A stretch of 6,739 nucleotides of DNA from NCBI GenBank assembly GCA_031258055.1, contig JAIRNM010000281.1:1-6739 (forward strand), given 5' to 3'. The translations under genes and the position numbers were made by a program. Under the pieces are notes generated by a model. That model had not been told where the DNA came from and made no database searches. It worked only from the letters and a program-made list of their open reading frames with translations. This document shows, piece after piece, positions 1-4,796 of this stretch (positions are counted from its first letter, which is position 1; each line of letters begins with the position of its first letter). This DNA comes from Bifidobacteriaceae bacterium. GTDB taxonomy: Bacteria; Actinomycetota; Actinomycetes; Actinomycetales; WQXJ01.

Positions 1-345
1 AGGTCTCCTGCCTGTTTCAACGCCCGGGAGATGGTGTCGGGCGTGAGCGCCCCGGGGCGGCCGTTCTTGGCGCTGTGGAACAGGGGTGTGGACGGGTCCG
101 GGTCGGGGTGGAACTCGGCTAGGTAGACGCGCAGGTGGGCGACAGTTTCGGTCATGATCGGCATGTTCCGGGTTTTGCCGCCCTTGCCACGCAGGACGAC
201 GTAGGGAGCGTCCGTTAGGCGCAGGTCTTGGACGCGGGCGGCGCACGCCTCGGACACCGGCGCGGCGGTGTCGTATAGGAAGATCAGGATCATCCTGTTG
301 CGTCTTGATTTCGCGGTGGCGCCCGGGTGGGCGGCGAGGATTGCG
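1..345 (-). pseudogene. tyrosine recombinase/integrase, C-terminal fragment, cut by window edge
   Basis: The minus strand stays open from about 345 to the left edge and reads like the start of the catalytic domain of a tyrosine-type recombinase. Visible landmarks are RRNRMILIFLYDT, then VSEACAARVQDLRL, then the beta-hairpin motif VLRGKGGKTRNMPI with its conserved Lys, then a long helix TVAHLRVYLAEFHP and PLFHS. The family normally has a catalytic Arg in this position (TGARVSEL or TAARVSEL); here the text is TAAPVSEA, with codon CCG (Pro) at 258-260. The HxxR box and the nucleophilic Tyr would lie to the left of the window. No N-terminal DNA-binding domain is seen upstream, because the reading dissolves at about 345-368, where an unrelated kinase relic begins. 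The missing N-terminus and missing Arg suggest a dead gene. The family is clear. The exact transposon or phage type is not, although the spacing resembles transposon-associated integrases. Confidence -1.
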
Positions 346-368
346 CGGGTGGGCGGCCCGGCGCGTAG

Positions 369-793
369 CCATCGAAGCCCGCCTCGGGCAGGCGCGCCGC
401 CGACGCCTGCTTGGTGGCCCGGGCGGTTGGTTGTCGCGCCCGGCTGGCGAGCGCCCTCGGCGACAACCCGGCCGGGTCGCTGGCCCGCGCCAAACTGATC
501 GGCTGGCCGGTTGACGTCGTTGACCTGGCGCCAGGCGCTTACGAGCTGCCGGTTTCCAGCGTGTTGGTGAACGCGGCCAGCGGTGAGCGGGTGGTCATCT
601 CGGTCAACGCCGCAGGCTTGGACCAGCCCGACCCACTTCCTCCTGCCCTCCTGCGGGACGCGGCGGTGGCGTTAGTGGACGGGCACATCATGAGCCGCGC
701 GGTCGAGTTCGCGGCCGCTGCCCGGACGGCACCGTCAGCGAACTGGTTGTGCCGCCAGCCCGGCCGGTAGTCGATACGCTCGGCGCCGGTGAT
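369..793 (+). pseudogene. PfkB/ribokinase-family sugar kinase relic (N-terminal truncation, internal deletion, frameshift)
   Basis: The frame from 369 gives GRRAADACLVARAVGCRARL, then ALGDNPAG, then PVSSVLVNAASGERVVISVN, then VALVDGHI. These match the N-terminal half of PfkB-type carbohydrate kinases: a degenerate GG.AAN-like glycine motif, the LGDDPxG element, and the SVLV..GER substrate-binding strand. The frame then changes. From about 722 a second frame reads PDGTVSELVVPPARPVVDTL followed by GAGD, the diagnostic C-terminal signature with the catalytic Asp (791-793). The roughly 100 residues that normally lie between these parts are missing, and nothing of the family follows GAGD. There is an in-frame stop at 366-368 and no start with a clear ribosome-binding site. 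This is a remnant cut on the left by the integrase relic and on the right by the toxin gene. The original sugar substrate cannot be told. Confidence -1.
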
Positions 794-806
794 GACCCTA
801 CCAAGA

Positions 807-1154
807 TCAATCGAAAAGACCCAAGGCTACCATCTGTCGGACCACCAGATCCCTGTCGTCCGCCCGCAGGCGGCCGATCGGAGCGCCACGCAGCAGATCG
901 CCTGGGCCAAGTTCGAAAACCTGTGAGCACCGCACAGTCGAAGGGACGTTGAGCCCGGCCTGCTGCCACGCGGTGATACTCACGTCGCCCGAATCCGCTG
1001 CTGGCGGGCGACTCGTCACCTTGGCCACGATTATCACGTCCTCCCTGACAGCTACCACCAGCACCGGGCGGACCTTTCCGGTTTGCGGGCGGTCAGCGGA
1101 GTAAAGGTAGGCCAGCCAAATGTCAAATGGTCGCGCCCGGTCAGAGCTGGTCAT
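807..1154 (-). CDS. PemK/MazF-family toxin (type II TA, predicted endoribonuclease)
   Basis: This 115-residue protein fits the size and pattern of PemK/MazF toxins, which cleave mRNA when their antitoxin is lost. N-terminal FDIWLAYLYSADRPQTGKVR (residues 10-29) matches the first beta strands and the conserved loop before the catalytic Arg. VRPVLVVAV and VIIVAKVTSRP supply the core strands and the conserved Thr/Ser. STVRCSQVFEL and the C-terminal helix RDLVVRQMVALGLFD complete the fold. An upstream in-frame start at 1217 would lie deep inside the antitoxin gene. The ATG at 1152-1154 is preferred because it has a GAGGA ribosome-binding site about 8 nt upstream and overlaps the end of the antitoxin gene by 14 nt, the normal TA arrangement with translational coupling. 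The gene looks intact. The cleavage site cannot be predicted. Confidence -1.
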   Translation of the reverse strand: MTSSDRARPFDIWLAYLYSADRPQTGKVRPVLVVAVREDVIIVAKVTSRPPAADSGDVSITAWQQAGLNVPSTVRCSQVFELGPGDLLRGAPIGRLRADDRDLVVRQMVALGLFD

Positions 1155-1422
1155 AAACGGAATCCTCGGGCGCCGTCCAGTCGACGGGCAACACCGCGTG
1201 ACCTGTTTCACTGTCAATCCGCACGATGCTGGGCGCGGACCAATCGAAGGACCGGCTCCCCCGCGCTCTCAACGCGAACGGCAAGCCATCTTCGGCGACT
1301 GACTGGTGAAGAAACATCGTCACAGCGTCCGTCAGGTTAAGACCCCACCGCGCATACACAGCTGCGGCAGCACTTTTCAACTCCGGGTCCACGCGCAGTT
1401 TCAATTCGGCAGTCTTGGGCAC
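1141..1422 (-). CDS. RelB/DinJ-family ribbon-helix-helix antitoxin
   Basis: This 93-residue protein starts at GTG (1420-1422), with a strong GAGAGGAG ribosome-binding site 5 nt upstream. Its N-terminal half, ELKLRVDPELKSAAAAVYAR then WGLNLTDAVTMFLHQSVAEDGLPFAL, is the RelB/DinJ pattern: a DNA-binding beta strand (about residues 6-11), helix 1, and helix 2 with the L(S/T)DA...FL core. The C-terminal part (about 53-93) is polar and ends APEDSVYDQL, as expected of the flexible segment that wraps and neutralises the toxin. It is first in the operon and overlaps the downstream toxin gene by 14 nt. By family behaviour it should dimerise, bind its own promoter and repress the operon. RelB/DinJ antitoxins classically pair with RelE/YafQ toxins, so pairing with a PemK/MazF-type partner is a hybrid module, although mix-and-match pairs are known. 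Confidence -1.
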   Translation of the reverse strand: MPKTAELKLRVDPELKSAAAAVYARWGLNLTDAVTMFLHQSVAEDGLPFALRARGSRSFDWSAPSIVRIDSETGHAVLPVDWTAPEDSVYDQL

Positions 1423-1448
1423 GGCAACTCCTCTCGATCCGTTACCTC

Positions 1449-1477
1449 ATTATAGGCTCAACAGGACCACAACAAGT
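1449..1477 (-). promoter_or_regulatory. promoter of the toxin-antitoxin operon
   Basis: On the minus strand a perfect TATAAT (1454 down to 1449) lies 26 nt before the GTG start of the antitoxin. A weak -35 candidate is TTGTTG (1475-1470, 15-nt spacer) or ACTTGT (1477-1472, 17-nt spacer). The -10 is convincing; the -35 is not certain. The antitoxin probably represses here, but I see no clear palindrome that would define its operator. Confidence -1.
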
Positions 1478-1660
1478 CCTCGCTGATCCCCCAACCCGGG
1501 ACCACTGCCTGTGCGCTGGGCGACAGCCGCGTCTGACACGCCGTGGCCGAGGCATATTCCGTTCTCACCCGCCTACCGGGAGACCTCGCAATTTCAGGCT
1601 CGCACGCAGCCGCCGGCATAGACAGTCGGTTTCCCGAGGCGCTGGTCATTTCTGGTAGCG
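1477..1660 (+). pseudogene. VapC-like PIN-domain toxin fragment
   Basis: The frame of position 1477 reads ACALGDSRV, then a TGA stop at 1534-1536, then HAVAEAYSVLTRLPGDLAIS and RFPEALVIS. The block HAVAEAYSVLTRLPGDL matches the central helix of VapC toxins (pattern HALAETYSVLTRLP), including its conserved acidic Glu (GAG, 1549-1551). The first catalytic Asp region at the N-terminus is absent or scrambled; only SSLIP at 1477-1491 hints at it. The C-terminal Asp cluster is also absent, because the text runs into the 136-bp repeat array. With an in-frame stop and both ends missing this is a relic rather than a working toxin, and no VapB partner is seen. It is short, so the family call rests on one good motif. 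Confidence -1.
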
Positions 1661-1708
1661 GCGTGGTGACCTGGGGCGATGCCGTGTGGTTGGACGGGCG
1701 GCATCGGC

Positions 1709-1771
1709 GGGGTGTGTCCTAAGTGCGACCACTGGGCGAAATCGGCCAGTAGTGGGAGTTAAGCACACCCC
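1709..1771. repeat. imperfect inverted repeat in repeat copy A
   Basis: GGGGTGTG at 1709-1716 is the perfect reverse complement of CACACCCC at 1764-1771. Inside, CCACT (1729-1733) pairs with AGTGG (1751-1755) around a GGGCGAAATCGGCC core. As RNA this would be a two-stage hairpin with internal loops. No U-run follows, so it is not a standard intrinsic terminator. Confidence -1.
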
Positions 1772-1844
1772 CAGGCGCCGACCCGAAACGGTCGCGACGC
1801 GGCGACCTGGGGCGATGCCGTGTGGTTGGGCGGGCGGCACGGGC

Positions 1845-1907
1845 GGGGTGTGTCCTAAATGCGACCACTGGGCGAAATCGGCCAGTAGTGGGAGTTAAGC
1901 ACACCCC
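1845..1907. repeat. imperfect inverted repeat in repeat copy B
   Basis: This is the same structure as in copy A, shifted by 136 bp. The outer arms are GGGGTGTG (1845-1852) and CACACCCC (1900-1907); the inner arms are CCACT (1865-1869) and AGTGG (1887-1891). The single change inside this interval relative to copy A (G to A at 1860) falls outside the pairing arms. Confidence -1.
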
Positions 1908-1980
1908 CAAGCGCCGACCCGAAACGGTCCCGACGCGGCGACCTGGGGCGATGCCGTGTGGTTGGGCGGGCGGCACCGGC

Positions 1981-2010
1981 GGGGTTGGTCGGGGTTGGTC
2001 GGGGTTGATT
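1981..2010. repeat. 10-bp tandem repeat GGGGTTGGTC
   Basis: Two perfect copies (1981-1990 and 1991-2000) are followed by a degenerate third, GGGGTTGATT (2001-2010). They start exactly where the third 136-bp copy breaks off. Confidence -1.
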
Positions 2011-2035
2011 AGGTGAACGGAGCGGGAACTTTGGG

Positions 2036-2063
2036 TTGCGAAAAGGGAAACAGACGGTATGGT
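2036..2063 (+). promoter_or_regulatory. possible promoter of the licA-licB operon
   Basis: TTGCGA (2036-2041) and TATGGT (2058-2063) are separated by 16 nt and lie 43 nt before the chosen licA start. Each is a partial match to the housekeeping consensus. No better pair is seen between the repeats and the gene. Confidence -1.
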
Positions 2064-2082
2064 TGAACAATCACTGTGTTCA
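2064..2082. promoter_or_regulatory. operator-like inverted repeat TGAACA-N7-TGTTCA
   Basis: Perfect 6-bp arms (2064-2069 and 2077-2082) are separated by 7 nt. The site immediately follows the predicted -10 box, so it would cover the transcription start, a typical position for a repressor site. Its last part overlaps a 9-bp block, TGTTCACAT, that recurs at the start of the convergent licC-type gene. Confidence -1.
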
Positions 2083-2105
2083 CATTCTTGAGAAGTGGGG
2101 CAAAA

Positions 2106-3170
2106 ATGAACGACTCCTCTGGTGACCAACCGGCCAGCTTTGAGCGGGCGGCCCGCGCCGCCGTCGCCGAGTTGATGGCCGTGCCAGCCAATCAGGTCGA
2201 AGACATGCGACCGCTGACGGAAGGAATGACCAACACCAGCTTCACGTTCTCGCTCCGCGGCGAGTCACAGCGCTATGTGGTCAGACTTCCGGGGCCCGGC
2301 ACCGAGGAGTTGATTGATCGTTCCGCCGAGCGCGACGCCTACCGGGCCATTGCCCCCTTCGACCTGGCCGATGAAGTCGTCGCCCTCGACAAGCACGGGC
2401 GGCGCATCACCGTGTTCTACGAAGACGCCCGCGTAGCCAACCCGGACGATGACGCCGACCTGGCCATTTCAATGGGCTTGATCCGTCAGCTTCACGCTTT
2501 GAACCTTCCGCTTGAGCGGCGTTTCGACATAGACGGAATGATCACCCAGTACGAAGGGCTGTGCGCGGCGACCCGCCAACCGCCCTATCCGAAGCTCAAA
2601 AAGACCCGGCGCCGAGTGGCCGAATTACAAGCCTTCAAGCGTCAATTAGACATCGCGGAGATCTTCTGTCACGGCGATATGGCCGCCATCAACGTCTTGC
2701 TTCTGGGTGATGGTAGCGCCAAACTGATCGACTACGAATACTCCGGGCAAGCCGATCCGATCATGGACGTCGCCATGTACTCGATCATCGCCTACTACAA
2801 GCGCGAGCGCATGGAACTGGCCCTGCGCCTGTACTTGGAGCGCGAGCCGACCGCTTTGGAACTGGCACGGCTCTACTTGTACGCGGCCTTGGCCGGGTAC
2901 CTCTGGTCACTTTGGGCTCATTACAAGGGTGAATCCGGCCAAGACTTCGGCAGCTACGGCTTGGATATGTATAACTACGCCCGCCGCTACTACCGCCGGT
3001 TGATGCGGAGCGAACTGGCCGAAGCAGCCTTGAACGAACGAGCGGCCGAGTTGGGACGCCAAGCGCCGAAGCGCCGCCAAGCGCCCACTGACACCGCTTC
3101 CCCGGCGACCGAACGGTCCGCGACGGCGCTGGCGGCGGCCGGTGCGACGGCACAGGGCACGGGACAATGA
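2106..3170 (+). CDS. licA: LicA-type choline kinase (APH/ChoK phosphotransferase family)
   Basis: Predicted cytosolic kinase of 354 residues that would transfer phosphate from ATP to choline, the first step of CDP-choline formation. Visible motifs are GMTNTSF (40-46), RYVVRLPGPGTEELIDR (about 56-72) with the nucleotide-binding lobe text typical of LicA, the catalytic loop HGDMAAIN (189-196, HxDxxxxN) and the metal-binding LIDYEYSG (207-214). WSLWAHYKG and the Tyr-rich YNYARRYYRRL end the fold at about residue 300. The last 45 or so residues are an Ala/Thr/Arg-rich tail outside the usual family length of roughly 300. ATG at 2106 is chosen because AGAAGTGGGG lies just upstream; an in-frame GTG at 2076 has no ribosome-binding site and falls in the inverted repeat. 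The stop overlaps the next start as ATGA, so the two genes are probably translationally coupled. The substrate could be a related amino alcohol, but choline is favoured by context. Confidence -1.
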   Translation: MNDSSGDQPASFERAARAAVAELMAVPANQVEDMRPLTEGMTNTSFTFSLRGESQRYVVRLPGPGTEELIDRSAERDAYRAIAPFDLADEVVALDKHGRRITVFYEDARVANPDDDADLAISMGLIRQLHALNLPLERRFDIDGMITQYEGLCAATRQPPYPKLKKTRRRVAELQAFKRQLDIAEIFCHGDMAAINVLLLGDGSAKLIDYEYSGQADPIMDVAMYSIIAYYKRERMELALRLYLEREPTALELARLYLYAALAGYLWSLWAHYKGESGQDFGSYGLDMYNYARRYYRRLMRSELAEAALNERAAELGRQAPKRRQAPTDTASPATERSATALAAAGATAQGTGQ

Positions 3171-4765
3171 CCATGGCCACAGCCCCAACCGCCACAGCCC
3201 CAACCGCCACGGCCGTAACCGATCTGCCGACCAGCTATCGCCGCCAGGTCCAAAGGTTCTTCGTCAAGGGCGTCTCAATCGCCCTAGTTTCCGGCGTACT
3301 GTACGGCTTCTACAGCGCTTTCCTGCTTGAAGGCCAGTCCGTCGGAGTGTTCGAGCGTTGGCTGGGCCCGGGCAGCGGATTGAGCCCGTTCATCCAACTA
3401 TGTGTGCTGGCAATGGTGGCCTGCGCTCTGTGCGACTGCATGGGGGCGCTCTGGGCGGTCGGGCTGCTCAGCGTCCGCGGCAAGTTGCCTGACCTATGGC
3501 GTTCGCTCAGGTCCAAGCCAGGCTTGGTAATGGTTATCTGCGCCGTGATCGGCGGACCGGTCGCCAACGGCGCCTATGTGATCGCGCTGGGAATGGCCGG
3601 ACCGATGGCGGCGACTATCACCGCTTTGTGCCCAGTGGTCGGCACGCTGATCGGGCGGATCGCCTTCAAACAACGGATCAACCCGCGGATGGCGGTAGGC
3701 ATTCTGATTTGCTTGACCGCATCGGTCATGATTGGGTCCACTTCGCTTGGCGGCGAGGCACCCCCAACTATGTTTTGGGGATTGATCATCGCGCTGGGTG
3801 CCGCTGTGGGATGGGGAATTGAAGGGGCTGTAGCCGGTTATGGGACTGTCTTGATTGACTACGAGATTGGGATCACGATCCGGCAGTTGACCGCCGGACT
3901 GGTCAATCTCTGCGTGTTCGTGCCAGTGCTCTTCTGGGTGGCCGGGCGCTCGGAGCTTTACCAGCCAATGCTGTTCGAGGTACTCGCCAGCCCCTTGGTA
4001 ATGATCTCGTTGGCCGTCGCCGGGCTGTTCTCCTTTTTATCCTTTGGGCTCTGGTACCGCGGCAACGCGATGTGCGGCGCCGCCCTCGGTATGGCCTGCA
4101 ACGGGTCGTACAGTTTCTGGACACCGCTGTTCAGCTGGATCATCCTGGGACTGGTGTTGGGCCAGGGCGGCTGGGAACTGGCTCCAATCGTCTGGATCGC
4201 TGCGCCGGTGATGTTCGTGGGCCTATTGCTGGTGGCCGTCAACCCGATCACTGCCGTGCGCTCGCGCGGGCTCGCTTTGGTCAAAGATTCCGGCTTGGAC
4301 TTTTCCTCCCCCCATCCGACCGGCCCAACCGACCCGACCGACCCGACCGACCCGACCGACCCGGCCGACCCGGCAGGCCCGGTTCTGGCCCCGGCAGCGC
4401 TTACGTCAAGTGTCGCGGAACGCTCGGACAACTCTGGCCAGCCCCAGGGGTCGGCAGCGGAAGGCGGGAGGGTGCTGCCCGCCAATTATCTAATTCTGCG
4501 TCACTTAGCGCGCGCTGGCACCGCCGATCCGGACAGCATCATTGCCACCCTCGCCACCCATACCGAACCAACTGGACTGGCTCGTTCGACCCGCGCCACC
4601 AAACGGGCGCTCAAGCGGCAAGCCGTAGCGGAAGCCCTCGCCGCCGCCGAAAAAAGCGGCGTCCTGGAAGTCGTCGGCATTGGCACCAGCGCGGACGGCC
4701 AAATCTCGATCCAATACCGCCCGACTGCCCATGGACAGGCCATGATTGAGCGTTTCATTGGCTAG
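3167..4765 (+). CDS. licB: LicB-type choline transporter (DMT/EamA) with C-terminal winged-helix-like extension
   Basis: This is a 532-residue membrane protein. Residues about 34-360 hold roughly ten hydrophobic segments with the internal two-fold layout of DMT-superfamily carriers. The segment GGPVANGAYVIALGMAGPMA (129-148) followed by ATITALCPVVGTLIGRI resembles LicB choline permeases. LicB proteins are usually about 300 residues; this one has an extra 170. Residues 384-405 form a Pro-Thr-Asp repeat, then comes a low-complexity linker, then about 437-532 form a compact domain. In that domain, helices NYLILRHLARAG and DPDSIIATLA, a long basic helix around ALKRQAVAEALAAAEKSGVL, and a strand pair ending YRPTAHGQAMIERFI look like a winged helix. 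The N-terminus carries a threefold ATAPT repeat. The start overlaps the licA stop by 4 nt with no strong ribosome-binding site; ATG at 3173 is an alternative. The carrier call is firm; the domain call for the tail is inference. Confidence -1.
   Translation: MTMATAPTATAPTATAVTDLPTSYRRQVQRFFVKGVSIALVSGVLYGFYSAFLLEGQSVGVFERWLGPGSGLSPFIQLCVLAMVACALCDCMGALWAVGLLSVRGKLPDLWRSLRSKPGLVMVICAVIGGPVANGAYVIALGMAGPMAATITALCPVVGTLIGRIAFKQRINPRMAVGILICLTASVMIGSTSLGGEAPPTMFWGLIIALGAAVGWGIEGAVAGYGTVLIDYEIGITIRQLTAGLVNLCVFVPVLFWVAGRSELYQPMLFEVLASPLVMISLAVAGLFSFLSFGLWYRGNAMCGAALGMACNGSYSFWTPLFSWIILGLVLGQGGWELAPIVWIAAPVMFVGLLLVAVNPITAVRSRGLALVKDSGLDFSSPHPTGPTDPTDPTDPTDPADPAGPVLAPAALTSSVAERSDNSGQPQGSAAEGGRVLPANYLILRHLARAGTADPDSIIATLATHTEPTGLARSTRATKRALKRQAVAEALAAAEKSGVLEVVGIGTSADGQISIQYRPTAHGQAMIERFIG
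3176..3220 (+). repeat. 15-bp tandem repeat encoding ATAPT-ATAPT-ATAVT
   Basis: GCCACAGCCCCAACC occurs at 3176-3190 and 3191-3205, with a third copy carrying three changes at 3206-3220. The repeat is in frame in the licB N-terminus, ahead of the first membrane segment. Confidence -1.
4325..4369 (+). repeat. 9-bp tandem repeat encoding Pro-Thr-Asp in the licB linker
   Basis: Three perfect CCGACCGAC units (4334-4360) are flanked by one near-copy on each side (CCAACCGAC and CCGGCCGAC). The units are in frame. Gain or loss of a unit would lengthen or shorten the linker by three residues without shifting the frame. Confidence -1.
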
Positions 4766-4781
4766 TCCAGCGCCGCCGCAA

Positions 4782-4795
4782 CGGCCAAGCGGCCG
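4782..4795. terminator. small hairpin between convergent licB and licC-type genes (weak)
   Basis: CGGCC (4782-4786) and GGCCG (4791-4795) form a 5-bp GC stem with a 4-nt loop in the 31-bp gap between the two convergent stops. No T-run follows on either strand. It may help to end transcription from both sides, but it does not meet the standard of an intrinsic terminator. Confidence -1.
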
Positions 4796-4796
4796 G

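Larger units (their letters stand above)
1668..1985. repeat. 136-bp tandem repeat, two full copies plus a 46-bp partial copy
   Basis: The text starting GACCTGGGGCGATGCCGTGT occurs at 1668, 1804 and 1940, an exact 136-bp period. Copy A (1668-1803) and copy B (1804-1939) differ at six positions by my count. Copy C matches for 46 bp (1940-1985) and then changes to the short GGGGTTGGTC repeat. Because 136 is not a multiple of three, open frames across the array cannot be one repeated peptide; those I can read are Pro/Arg-rich and resemble no protein. The array lies between the VapC relic and the licA promoter. Each full copy contains a structured inverted repeat. The spacer between A and B also contains GGTCGC, a 6-nt gap, then GCGACC (1790-1807). 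Confidence -1.

Noticed and set aside
1155..1217. Longer toxin start at 1217
   Set aside because: It would add 21 residues fully inside the antitoxin gene. The ATG at 1154 has a ribosome-binding site and gives a normal family N-terminus.
1865..1891. dif/Xer-type or parS site in the core of the repeat
   Set aside because: The inner palindrome does not resemble the dif or parS consensus sequences I know, and its arms are interrupted.
1668..1985. CRISPR array
   Set aside because: The unit is a continuous 136-bp tandem repeat without variable spacers, and no cas genes are present.
2076..2105. GTG start for licA at 2076
   Set aside because: It has no ribosome-binding site and overlaps the inverted repeat after the predicted promoter; ATG at 2106 fits better.
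1646..2129. Open frames across the 136-bp repeats on both strands
   Set aside because: The period is not a multiple of three, the products are Pro/Arg-rich without known motifs, and the same text appears in shifted frames, so coding is unlikely.
2785..3253. Several minus-strand open frames opposite the end of licA
   Set aside because: They are Arg/Pro-rich, overlap each other in different frames, match no family I know, and lie opposite a convincing kinase gene.
3958..4485. Minus-strand frame of 175 residues opposite licB
   Set aside because: Its Gly-Ser-Val repeat is only the reverse reading of the 9-bp linker repeat; the frame has no recognisable domain.
4072..4749. Long plus-strand frame of 225 residues inside licB
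   Set aside because: It is a +1-frame shadow of the transporter gene, with Arg/Pro/Gly-rich composition and no ribosome-binding site.
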